From the NCBI GenBank assembly GCA_951812395.1, contig CATOSD010000001.1, forward strand, positions 1,585,108 through 1,649,107: a stretch of DNA of 64,000 bases. The letters are read 5' to 3'. This DNA is from an uncultured Dehalococcoidia bacterium. GTDB taxonomy: Bacteria > Chloroflexota > Dehalococcoidia > Lucifugimonadales > CATOSD01. Position numbers and translations under genes: made by a program. Positions within the stretch are counted from its first letter, which is position 1. Each line of letters starts with the position of its first letter. A model generated the notes under the pieces. That model was given only the letters and a program-made list of their open reading frames with translations, was not told where the DNA came from and searched no databases. Positions 53,218 through 61,215 of this stretch are shown one piece after another.

Positions 53218-56136
53218 ATGTTCGCAACCTCACTTGGGAAGAAGCGCGCCGCCGGTGTGGCGATAGGCCTGGCGCTGCTGCTCGCGTTCCTGGCGTTCAA
53301 CCGCTTCCCCAAGCTCGACACCGTCCGCGAAGATTTGGCTGTCGTCAACGCGCCCGTCGTCGAGTGCTTCCAGGGCTTCTGCATCGAGACCGAACCGGAC
53401 ACCCCGTTCGTCGAGCGCTGGTGGAGCTTCTCGGTCGAGTACCTCCGCCTGGTCGCCGCGGGTATGACGTTCGCATTCCTGATGGCCGGACTCACCGAGG
53501 CGTTCCTGTTTCCCCAGACCGCCAGGGAGCGACTCACCGGCGGCATCTGGAAGGGCACGCTCAGGGGGCTGGCCGTCGGGCCCGTGATGACGCTCTGTTC
53601 GGCGTGCATCGCCCCGGTGGCGGCGTCGCTCTGGCGGCGCGGCGCGGGCGTCGCGGGCGCCATAACCACGGTCCAGGGCAGCGCCACGCTCAACGTGCCC
53701 GCGCTCGTCATGGTCGCGCTGGTCTTCTCGCCGATGCTGGGCGGCAGCCGCATCGTCATCAGCCTCGTGGGCGCGCTGCTCATCGGCCCGCTCGTAGCGC
53801 TAATCGTGAAAGACATCAAACAGCCAGAGCCGGAACCGGCGCAGCCGTTCGACGACCCCGCGGACCACGCCGTCACGTGGGGCGCCGCCCTGGCGGAGGG
53901 CCTCCGCGATTGGGCGCGCCACAGCTTGGGCTACGCACTCCGCCTCGTGCCCATAATGGCCGTGGCGGGATTCGCTAGCGGGCTCGTCATCCAGTGGATC
54001 AGCCCGGACACGGTGTCAGCCTACCTCGGCAACGATCTGCGCGGCGTGGCGGTCGCGGCGACTGTCGGCGTGCTCGTGAACGTGCCGCTGCTGTTCGAGA
54101 TTCCGCTGGTGGCGCTTCTGTTGCTGCTCGGCATGGGGGAGGCCCCCGCCGCCGCCCTATTGTTCACCGCAGCGGCGGGCGGGCCGGCAACCTTCTGGGC
54201 GCTCGCGCGGTTCGTGCCGCGCAGGGCCATCGCCACCTTCGCCGGCGCGACATGGGCGTTCGGCCTGGCCGGAGGCGTGGCCATCCTGGGAGTCACCGCC
54301 TTCTACCCCGACCTGCAGGGCGGCCTCCGCCAGCCCGACGCGAGCCCTCCAGGCCGAGCGGCGGGGCCGTTCGTTGGAGTGGAGCGGGTTGGCCTGGTCC
54401 GCGAGGCCGGCCCTCCCGGTTCTGCCGCCATCGCCAACCCGCCGCTGCCCGCAACGCCATTCGTCCCGCTGGCGCTGGACGCGCCCGGCGCGGTCTCCGC
54501 CGTCGTGTTCGACTACGACCGCGACGGCGACAACGACGTCTACGCGATCGCTCCAGGGGGCCCCGCGCCGCGCCTGTTGCGCAACGAAGGCAACGGCGTG
54601 TTCACGGATGTTGCGGCCGCCGTGGGCGTCGCCGGTGGCTCGCCCGCCTCCACCGCCGCGGCCTGCGACCTGAACAACGACGGCTACCGGGAGCTGTACC
54701 TCGGAACGGCGTCGGGCGCCGGCACGGACAGGCTGCTCTTCAACAACCGAGACGGCACGTTTTCGGACATCACCGATGCGGCTTTCGGAAACGCGTCGAA
54801 CCACCGCGCCGCGTCGAGCGTCGCCTGCGCCGACGTGGACGGCGACGGCTGGCTCGACGTCTACGTCGGCAACGCGCCGGAACAGCCGGGTCCAGTCGAG
54901 GGTAGCGCTTCCCCACCTCGAATCCACAACGTCCTCTACCGCAACAACGGCGACCTCACTTTCGACGAAGTGGCCGAGTCCGGCGGAGTGCGCGGCGGAC
55001 AGGTCACAGTGCGCGGCCTGGACGGCCAGCCGGTCAGCGTCGAGAATGCCGAGCTTCCTGGCGCCACCGCAGCAGTGCTGTTCTTCGACCACGACGACGA
55101 CGGTGACCCCGACCTGTGGGTCGCCGGCGACGGCGACAGGTTGCGCGTGTACCGCAACGACTCCTCGCCGGGCAGACTGAGGTTCACGCCGATCGCGAGG
55201 GGCCTGGGCGTGGACAGGATCGGCAACTGGACCGACATCGCGGTCGGCGACTTCGACGCCGACGCCGACCTGGACGTGCTGGTGGTCAACGGCGGACTGG
55301 GCAGCCTGACCGCTCCGCCACCGGAGCATCCCAGCCGTGACTGCGCCTACCACGCCCGCTTCAGCCTGGGGACGTGCTATCACATGCTGCTGAGAAACGA
55401 CGGCGTGACCGGGGAAGCGCCGTCCTTCGCCGACGTCGCCGGGACTACTGCCCTGTCGACGGCCGCCGAAGCGCCAGGCGTGATCGAGCAGGTCGGCGTC
55501 CATCCATTCTGGCCCTCGCCGACCGGACTGGCGGCGTACCGGCTCGGCTCCGGGGCGGCATTCCTGGATATCGACAACGACGCGGACCAGGATCTGCTAT
55601 GGCCATCCACCGGCACGGGGGCCGAGAGACCCGGCGCAGAATCGTGGTTCGTGTTTCGTTCCGAAAGCGCAGGTGGTTTCGAGGCCTCAAGTATTCCGGC
55701 GCCGCCCCAGTTCGGGACACCGGCGGCCGTCGGCGACCTGGACGGCGACGGCTACACCGACGTCCTGGCTGCCGGCGACAGCCTCAGTGAATCTGCCCTG
55801 GCGTTCCTCAACGAGGGCAGCGGCAACAACTGGCTCACGCTGCGGCTTGTCGGGCGCACCGCGCTAGGCGAGAGCGGCTCCAACGCGGACGGCGTCGGCG
55901 CCCGCGTGTACGTCGTCACGCGGCCCGATCCCGGCGCTCCGCCCGTAGTCCAGGTCCGCGAAATGCGCGCGAGTTCCGGCTTGGCGTCGACAGCCGGGGC
56001 CGGCGTCGAGTTCGGACTTGCGGGTGCGGCTTCGGCCGATACGGTCCTCGTCTTCTGGCCGAGCGGCAGAGAGCAACGGCTGAGGGGCCTAGCCGCGAAC
56101 CAGGTCCTGGAGATTGTCGAGCCTCCCGAGGAGTAG
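53218..56136 (+). CDS. Permease (YraQ/ArsP-like) fused to a VCBS/ASPIC beta-propeller
   Basis: A 972-aa fusion. Residues 1-360 are a polytopic permease: LCSACIAPVAASLWRRGAG and QGSATLNVPALVMVA in the first half, LLFEIPLVALLLLLGMGEAP and FAGATWAFGLAGG in the second, the duplicated layout of PF03773-type permeases. A periplasmic Cys pair (VECFQGFCIE) precedes it. From about 400, at least seven FG-GAP/VCBS blades carry calcium-type loops (DYDRDGDND, DLNNDGYRE, DVDGDGWLD, DHDDDGDPD, DFDADADLD, DIDNDADQD, DLDGDGYTD), then an ASPIC/UnbV domain ending FWPSGREQRLRGLAANQ. The propeller should be outside the cell. Frame is intact throughout, ATG at 53218. Confidence 0.9.
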   Translation: MFATSLGKKRAAGVAIGLALLLAFLAFNRFPKLDTVREDLAVVNAPVVECFQGFCIETEPDTPFVERWWSFSVEYLRLVAAGMTFAFLMAGLTEAFLFPQTARERLTGGIWKGTLRGLAVGPVMTLCSACIAPVAASLWRRGAGVAGAITTVQGSATLNVPALVMVALVFSPMLGGSRIVISLVGALLIGPLVALIVKDIKQPEPEPAQPFDDPADHAVTWGAALAEGLRDWARHSLGYALRLVPIMAVAGFASGLVIQWISPDTVSAYLGNDLRGVAVAATVGVLVNVPLLFEIPLVALLLLLGMGEAPAAALLFTAAAGGPATFWALARFVPRRAIATFAGATWAFGLAGGVAILGVTAFYPDLQGGLRQPDASPPGRAAGPFVGVERVGLVREAGPPGSAAIANPPLPATPFVPLALDAPGAVSAVVFDYDRDGDNDVYAIAPGGPAPRLLRNEGNGVFTDVAAAVGVAGGSPASTAAACDLNNDGYRELYLGTASGAGTDRLLFNNRDGTFSDITDAAFGNASNHRAASSVACADVDGDGWLDVYVGNAPEQPGPVEGSASPPRIHNVLYRNNGDLTFDEVAESGGVRGGQVTVRGLDGQPVSVENAELPGATAAVLFFDHDDDGDPDLWVAGDGDRLRVYRNDSSPGRLRFTPIARGLGVDRIGNWTDIAVGDFDADADLDVLVVNGGLGSLTAPPPEHPSRDCAYHARFSLGTCYHMLLRNDGVTGEAPSFADVAGTTALSTAAEAPGVIEQVGVHPFWPSPTGLAAYRLGSGAAFLDIDNDADQDLLWPSTGTGAERPGAESWFVFRSESAGGFEASSIPAPPQFGTPAAVGDLDGDGYTDVLAAGDSLSESALAFLNEGSGNNWLTLRLVGRTALGESGSNADGVGARVYVVTRPDPGAPPVVQVREMRASSGLASTAGAGVEFGLAGAASADTVLVFWPSGREQRLRGLAANQVLEIVEPPEE

Positions 56137-56167
56137 CTCCCACGGCGACTCCGGCGTCGTCTGAACC

Positions 56168-56196
56168 TTGACAATCGAACATCTCCTCTGATAGCG
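56168..56196 (+). promoter_or_regulatory. Possible promoter upstream of glmU
   Basis: Perfect TTGACA (56168-56173) followed 16-17 nt later by a poor TGATAGCG -10. If used, transcription starts near 56203 and must pass the terminator at 56242-56286 to reach glmU. Confidence 0.35.
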
Positions 56197-56241
56197 TTCG
56201 CATGGAAGTGGACGTTTCCACAAATAGCGATTTACCCCAGA

Positions 56242-56286
56242 AACGCCCCCCGCAAGGCGGCTCCGCTCCGCGACGGGCGTTTTTTC
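56242..56286 (+). terminator. Rho-independent terminator just before glmU
   Basis: AACGCCC (56242-56248) pairs with GGGCGTT (56276-56282) around a GC-rich inner hairpin, followed by T6. It is 105 nt after the fusion gene's stop and only 10 nt before the glmU ATG, so it may be both a terminator for the former and an attenuator for the latter. Confidence 0.85.
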
Positions 56287-56296
56287 GTGCGCGCTT

Positions 56297-57667
56297 ATGA
56301 GCTCCACCGCTGCGGTAGTCCTGGCCGGCGGTAGAGGCCTTCGCATGAAGTCCCGGCTCCCCAAGCCGCTTCACCGCGTATGCGGCATCGAGATGGCCCG
56401 CCACGTTATCCGGGCCGCGCGGGGAGCACGTATCGACTGGATCACCCTGGTCGCCCCCCGCGACCGCTACTGGCTCATTCGCGACTCTGTTGGCGCTTTC
56501 GCCGCTGTGGCGCCGCAGTCCGAGCCGCTCGGCAGCGGCCACGCGCTTCTGGAGGCCCGCGGCAGGCTGGGCGGCGCGGACACCCTGATCGTCCTCAATG
56601 CCGACGTTCCGCTTATTCGCGCCGAAACGGTGCGCCGCATCGCCGAGGCACACGCCGAGAGCGATGCCGACGTGACGCTGCTCACGTGCGTCGCCGACCG
56701 CCCGGAAGGCCTGGGCCGCGTGGTGCGCTCGGAGGGCGGCGCCGTAAGTGCCGTGGTCGAGGAGAGCGACGCGACCGACGCCGATCTCGCCGTGCGTGAG
56801 GTCAACTGCGGCGTCTACTGCTTCCGCGCGAGCTGGCTCTGGGAAAATCTCGCCTCTGTCGGACCGTCTCCCAGCGGCGAGACCTACCTGACCGCCCTGG
56901 TCGCGGCCGCCGCTAGCCAGGGCCGCACCGTGGAGACGGTCGCCACGCTTGACCAGGCGGAGGCGCTTGGGGTCAACAACCGCGTACAGCTTGCGCAGGC
57001 GGAAAGCGCGATGCGTGATCGTATTCGTGAACGACTCATGATTGACGGCGTGACCATGCCCGACCCATCGACCGTCTACGTCGACTCCGGCGTCCGAATA
57101 GGCGCCGACACCCAAATCCTGCCAAACACCCACGTACTCGGCCACACGCGCATCGGCCCGGACTGCGTCATCGGACCGAACACGGTCGTCGAGGACTCGG
57201 AGATAGGAGCCGGAAGCAGAGTGACAGCCTCCCACGTCGAAGGCGCGTTCCTCGCGAGCGGCGTAGAGGTCGGCCCGTACAGCCGGCTGCGCCGCGGCGC
57301 GCGCCTCGAACGAGACGTCCGCCTTGGCAACTTCGTCGAGGTGAAGAACAGCCGCCTGGGACAGGGGGCCAAGTCCGGCCACTTCAGCTACATCGGAGAC
57401 GCAGACGTCGGCGCGGAGGTAAACGTCGGAGCGGGCACAGTCACCTGCAACTACGACGGCGACCAGAAGCACGCCACTACCATCGGTGACCGCGCTTTCA
57501 TCGGCTCCGGAACCATGCTGGTAGCGCCCGTGAGCGTCGGGGAGGACGCGGCGACGGGGGCCGGATCCGTGGTCACCAGAGATGTCCCGCCCGGTTCCAT
57601 CGCCGTCGGTATGCCGGCCAGGTCGCGGCGACGCGGCGGCGGCTCCGAAGAGGACCGTCAGCCGTGA
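56297..57667 (+). CDS. glmU: Bifunctional UDP-N-acetylglucosamine pyrophosphorylase/glucosamine-1-phosphate acetyltransferase
   Basis: A 456-aa enzyme making UDP-GlcNAc for peptidoglycan. The N-terminal uridylyltransferase begins AVVLAGGRGLRMKSRLPKPL; PLGSGHA replaces the more usual QxGTGHA. The C-terminal left-handed beta-helix has RLGNFVEVKNSRLG, KSGHFSYIGDADVG and GAGTVTCNYDG, with the catalytic His present. The ATG has no ribosome site and follows a terminator T-tract by 10 nt. The next gene starts 41 nt downstream. Confidence 0.95.
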   Translation: MSSTAAVVLAGGRGLRMKSRLPKPLHRVCGIEMARHVIRAARGARIDWITLVAPRDRYWLIRDSVGAFAAVAPQSEPLGSGHALLEARGRLGGADTLIVLNADVPLIRAETVRRIAEAHAESDADVTLLTCVADRPEGLGRVVRSEGGAVSAVVEESDATDADLAVREVNCGVYCFRASWLWENLASVGPSPSGETYLTALVAAAASQGRTVETVATLDQAEALGVNNRVQLAQAESAMRDRIRERLMIDGVTMPDPSTVYVDSGVRIGADTQILPNTHVLGHTRIGPDCVIGPNTVVEDSEIGAGSRVTASHVEGAFLASGVEVGPYSRLRRGARLERDVRLGNFVEVKNSRLGQGAKSGHFSYIGDADVGAEVNVGAGTVTCNYDGDQKHATTIGDRAFIGSGTMLVAPVSVGEDAATGAGSVVTRDVPPGSIAVGMPARSRRRGGGSEEDRQP

Positions 57668-57708
57668 CCGCACTTGCCCTCACATCCAAAATCGGTGGAT
57701 GACCAAAC

Positions 57709-58974
57709 TTGGAGAGCGTAGGCTTATACAGCGCGATATCCACCGCGCTGACGCTGGCGATATTCTTCGGTCTGACGGTCGTAGAGACCTCGTTGGCGTC
57801 GGTCAGCTACGGGCGCGCTCTCCGGCTCGCCACGAAAGAGGCCACGGGCGCGAAGGCGCTCCTTGCCCTGTTCGACTCGCCAATGGGACCGGCCATGGTC
57901 GTGCGAGTGCTGTCGCTCCCGGCAGCGGCCGCCTGCGTGCTCGCCGGCGTTGCCCTCGCTATCGGATACCTGGACTCCTCCTGGGGAATGGTGGCGGTGG
58001 TGTCGGCCGGCGTTGTAGCCGCCCTCGTGTGTGTGCACGTCCTGTCGATGTGGCTCGCCGCGATGCACGGTGAGGCCATCGCGCTGCGCGCTGCGGCCGG
58101 AGTGCGCGCGGCGGCGGTTGTGCTGAGGCCGGTGCTGGCGATGCAGGCCAGATTGGCCAGTCGCGGCCCGGCGCTGGGAACGGACCAGCGCGCCTATTTC
58201 ACCTCGGACCTGGGGTTGGAACTGGACTCCGAGGATGGCGAGCTCGACGAACACGAGGTTTATATGATCCGCGGTATCTTTCGCCTTGACCAGACGATTG
58301 CCCGCGAAATCATGGTGCCGCGGGTCGACGTAGTGGCCGCGGAAGTGGCGATAGACTTGGGCGAATTGGCGAATCTTATGGTGGCGGAGGGCGGCCACAG
58401 CAGAATCCCGGTTTACGATGGAGACCTGGACAGTGTGGTGGGCATTGCCTATGCGCGGGACATTCTGCGTGTGCTCAGCAACGGGGGAGGAGACGCCGAG
58501 GCCACCCTTCAGGACGTCATGCGACCCGCCCTGTTCATACCCGAATCCAAGTCACTGGAGGAGCTGCTTAGCGAGTTCCTTCAGGAGCGCGTGCAGATGG
58601 CCATCGTAATCGACGAGCACGGCGGCGTGTCCGGGCTGGTCACCCTGGAAGACCTGCTGGAAGAGATAGTCGGCGAGATTCACGACGAATTCGACGTGTA
58701 CACGCCGGAGATCGAGGCGCTCGGAGGAGACCAATACGCGATGAATGCGGGAGTGAGCATCGAGCGTATGAACCAGTTGCTTGGCGTTGTCGTAGAGAGC
58801 GAGGGATTCGACACGCTCGGAGGCTTCGTCTTTAAGCAACTCGGGAAGATTCCCAGCCCCGGCGACGCTGTCGAGTACGACGGGATTCGCATCGAGGTGT
58901 CGTCCACCGTGGGTCGCCGGCCCCAGCGCCTGATCGTCGAGAAAGTGTCGCCCTCGCTCCGGGAGCCGCAGTAG
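57709..58974 (+). CDS. CNNM/CorC-HlyC family CBS-domain membrane protein
   Basis: A 421-aa protein: an N-terminal DUF21/CNNM region with three to four membrane segments (1-135), then EREIMVPR-like IAREIMVPRVDVV, a CBS pair (HSRIPVYDGDLDSVVGIAYARD and MAIVIDEHGGVSGLVTLEDLLEEIVGEI), and a C-terminal CorC_HlyC domain (DTLGGFVFKQLGKIPSPGD). Such proteins are linked to Mg/Co efflux or magnesium homeostasis. TTG start with a weak GGTGG upstream. Follows glmU by 41 nt, so likely co-transcribed. Confidence 0.93.
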   Translation: MESVGLYSAISTALTLAIFFGLTVVETSLASVSYGRALRLATKEATGAKALLALFDSPMGPAMVVRVLSLPAAAACVLAGVALAIGYLDSSWGMVAVVSAGVVAALVCVHVLSMWLAAMHGEAIALRAAAGVRAAAVVLRPVLAMQARLASRGPALGTDQRAYFTSDLGLELDSEDGELDEHEVYMIRGIFRLDQTIAREIMVPRVDVVAAEVAIDLGELANLMVAEGGHSRIPVYDGDLDSVVGIAYARDILRVLSNGGGDAEATLQDVMRPALFIPESKSLEELLSEFLQERVQMAIVIDEHGGVSGLVTLEDLLEEIVGEIHDEFDVYTPEIEALGGDQYAMNAGVSIERMNQLLGVVVESEGFDTLGGFVFKQLGKIPSPGDAVEYDGIRIEVSSTVGRRPQRLIVEKVSPSLREPQ

Positions 58975-59157
58975 AAGCGGCCCATCCATTTCTCTTTTGC
59001 CCTTACCCGGTTGGTCTACTCTCGGACTATCTATCGGCCTCAACGATCTGCACGTTGGCCGCATCGGGCAAGTTCTCGAGACGCCAACCGGGGACGACGA
59101 TTGGCGCGGAAGTAACTGAAGGACGCTTGTTGTTGTCCAGCGAAAGTGTCCCCCCGG

Positions 59158-59385
59158 CTAATCCACGGCGACCATTGATGCGGCAAGCGCCTCGGCCTTG
59201 GCTCGCTCCTTAGTGCTAAAGCGTTTGGTGAGAGGACTCTCCGCCCGAACGTTCTTCGTGGTGGTGGCTCGCGACGGTCCCAGCTTGCGCTCGATGGCGC
59301 GCGGCGAGAGTCCCTGCTGCTTGGCCTCCTGAACCGCCTCCTGGCGTGCCCGCTGGGCCTGAGCGGGCGTTCGGTGCGGCCGGAG
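59158..59385 (-). pseudogene. Transposase fragment (ISL3/IS21-like HTH region)
   Basis: A 75-codon minus-strand frame bounded by stops reads PAQAQRARQEAVQEAKQQGL, then SPRAIERKLGPSRATTTKNV and RAESPLTKRF. The pattern of an IAxxLGxSRxTVxxYxRAExxP helix-turn-helix fits an ISL3-type transposase. No start codon and no catalytic part; a relic. Confidence 0.5.
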
Positions 59386-59412
59386 TTAACACATACCCGC
59401 CTTGTTATCGCA

Positions 59413-59592
59413 ATGAGAGGCGCCGCAAATGGCATTGGCTTGGGTGCGCATAGAGGCGCCGTCGAGCGTACGTTGCGTTCACGGCATAAGTTCCGCGGGC
59501 TGAGAGTGCGGTTCAAACAACGGGACGACATACCCCGCGCCCTCCTCGCGGTTGGATGTGTCATCATATGCTCCAGTCCCCTTTTACAATAG
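59413..59592 (+). pseudogene. IS5-type transposase C-terminal fragment
   Basis: Plus-strand frame reads AHRGAVERTLRSRHKFRGLR followed by VRFKQRDDIPRALLAVGCVI, matching the C-terminal HRxxVERTF...RFRxLRVRxxRR region of IS5-like transposases. N-terminal and catalytic Asp regions are absent. Together with the fragment at 59158 it marks a site of repeated insertion and decay. Confidence 0.65.
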
Positions 59593-59717
59593 TTTTGTTA
59601 GAGAGTCTAAGCACACGAATAGGTGGAGGCCGGGTAGAAACATCGATGTTGAGTCGTTGCCTTAGCGCCCTTCGTGTTGCTGGTGAATAGAATCGACGCT
59701 TAGCGGCAGTTTAGCGT

Positions 59718-60392
59718 ATGGACGGAATGGACATAACGACGGTTGCGGTGACGCTGAGGGTGGCGGCGGCGGCTACCGCCGTCAACTTTCCGCTGGCGCT
59801 CGGCCTCGCCTGGCTCATGGTGAGGAAGCGGATTCGCGGTCGCTTTCTGGTGGACCTGCTGGTGTCGCTGCCGCTGGCGCTTCCGCCTGTGGCGGTGGGC
59901 TACTTCCTGCTGCTGCTGCTGGGACGGGACGGGCCGGTCGGGTCAGTGCTGCACGGGCTGCTGGGCGTGGACCTGGTGTTCACGTGGGTGGCGGCCGCGC
60001 TCGCCGCCGCGGTTGTGTCGTTCCCGCTGATGGCGAGGGCGGTGATGGTGGCGATGGAGGGCGTGGACCGGCGGCTGGAGGCATCTGCGCGCAGCCTGGG
60101 CGCAGGCCCGGTCCGCGTGTTCTTCACAATCACCGTGCCGCTCGCCTACACCGGCATCCTGGCGGGCGTGCTGCTGGGGTTCGTGCGCGCGCTGGGGGAG
60201 TTCGGTGCGACGATCATCGTGGCCGGCAACATCCCGGGGCGGACGCAGACGTTGCCGCTGGCTATCTTCACCGAGGTGCAATCGGGGGACAGCGGCGCGG
60301 CGGTGCGGCTGGTGGGAGTGTCGATCGCGCTGGCGGTTGTGACACTGGCCGCGCACAACTGGCTGCTCGAGCGGTCGAGTCGTGGTGCGTGA
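59718..60392 (+). CDS. modB: Molybdate ABC transporter permease
   Basis: A 224-aa inner-membrane permease with five to six hydrophobic segments. The EAA loop is EASARSLGAGPVRVFFTITV, followed by RALGEFGATIIVAGNIPGRT and TLPLAIFTEV, both diagnostic of ModB. It should pair with ModA and an ATPase (ModC), but neither adjoins it; modA is at 29342. ATG at 59718. Confidence 0.93.
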   Translation: MDGMDITTVAVTLRVAAAATAVNFPLALGLAWLMVRKRIRGRFLVDLLVSLPLALPPVAVGYFLLLLLGRDGPVGSVLHGLLGVDLVFTWVAAALAAAVVSFPLMARAVMVAMEGVDRRLEASARSLGAGPVRVFFTITVPLAYTGILAGVLLGFVRALGEFGATIIVAGNIPGRTQTLPLAIFTEVQSGDSGAAVRLVGVSIALAVVTLAAHNWLLERSSRGA

Positions 60393-60472
60393 AGCAGGCC
60401 GCGACATAGTGGGTGGGCTACATACCGCCCCATTCGGGGAATTAGGATTGAGGAGAGGGCGCAGTTGTGGCA

Positions 60473-60796
60473 CTACTCCAATCCCAATTGCAGCCTTACA
60501 GCCCTCTCGACCCTTTGCAAGTCAGCTTCCGACAGACGGCCGAACAGGTTACCTACGCGCAACTTGCTGACGGTCCTGATCTGGTCGGCCATGCACTTGT
60601 GCCGTATACCGTTTACCGTAACGTAGGCTTCACCGGGATACAGGCGGCTCACGTTCGTGGTCATAGGAACGACCTGAATCCTGTTAAGAATCATGTTCGA
60701 ATCGTCACTGCTCAGTATGACAGCCGGGCGTTCCTTGCGGATTTCGTCGCCCACCGAAGGGTCGAAGTTGACCCACCACGCCTCACCCCGCCTCAT
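60473..60796 (-). CDS. Type II toxin, MazF/PemK family
   Basis: A 107-aa endoribonuclease-type toxin: MRRGEAWWVNFDPSVGDEI, KERPAVILSSDD and VVPMTTNVSR follow the PemK/MazF pattern, including the Arg in the RPAV strand. Overlaps the antitoxin gene by 14 nt, implying coupled translation. The ATG at 60796 is preferred; a GTG is one codon upstream. Confidence 0.92.
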   Translation of the reverse strand: MRRGEAWWVNFDPSVGDEIRKERPAVILSSDDSNMILNRIQVVPMTTNVSRLYPGEAYVTVNGIRHKCMADQIRTVSKLRVGNLFGRLSEADLQRVERAVRLQLGLE

Positions 60797-61022
60797 CACG
60801 CGGATGCCCCAAGTTAGCCTCCATCCACTCGTTAGCTTCTGCCTCGCGCTCCTCATCCGCCGCCATCTGGCGATAACCGGCTTCCAGATCGGCCGGACTG
60901 ATCTTGATAACGTGAGGGCGCACCAGCGATTCGATGAATTCGCTTATCTGTTCACGTCCCACGGCCTTGCACAGGCCATCGTAGACCTGCTCGTCAAGTG
61001 TGATAACTAGTTTCCTCTGCAT
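60783..61022 (-). CDS. Antitoxin of the MazF-like pair (ribbon-helix-helix type)
   Basis: A 79-aa protein. The N-terminal MQRKLVITLDEQVYDGLCKA looks like a ribbon-helix-helix DNA-binding strand and helix, with an acidic C-terminus (AADEEREAEANEWMEANLG) that would neutralise the toxin. GGAG lies 7 nt before the ATG at 61022. Antitoxin first, toxin second, the usual order, and it probably represses its own promoter. Confidence 0.88.
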   Translation of the reverse strand: MQRKLVITLDEQVYDGLCKAVGREQISEFIESLVRPHVIKISPADLEAGYRQMAADEEREAEANEWMEANLGHPRDEAG

Positions 61023-61102
61023 AGCCAAACTCCACAGCACGAATTGATTACGAATCATATTTGAAGCAGTCACAAAGTCAAGAGCGGCGCGTGCCCCACC
61101 GT

Positions 61103-61137
61103 TTGTAACGCCATTTCGCTTTTGCTAGAATCTAGCA
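61103..61137 (+). promoter_or_regulatory. Promoter with overlapping palindromic operator upstream of the CapA-like gene
   Basis: TTGTAA (61103-61108), 17-nt spacer, TAGAAT (61126-61131). The -10 box lies inside the perfect palindrome TGCTAGA-A-TCTAGCA (61123-61137), a likely repressor site. Transcription would begin near 61138. Confidence 0.65.
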
Positions 61138-61215
61138 GGAAATTGGAGAGAGATTCGACGTATTTGTTCAGTTTCGTCAGGTTCAAGAACCAGGCAGATC
61201 AACAGGGAGGATTCT

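Larger units (their letters stand above)
58975..59717. other. Gene-poor region of transposase debris before modB
   Basis: About 740 bases holding the two transposase fragments and no intact gene. Near 59663-59690 the sequence CCCTTCGTGTTGCTGGTGAA resembles CCCTTCGTGTCCCTGGTGGA at about 2582, a short repeat. Confidence 0.6.
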
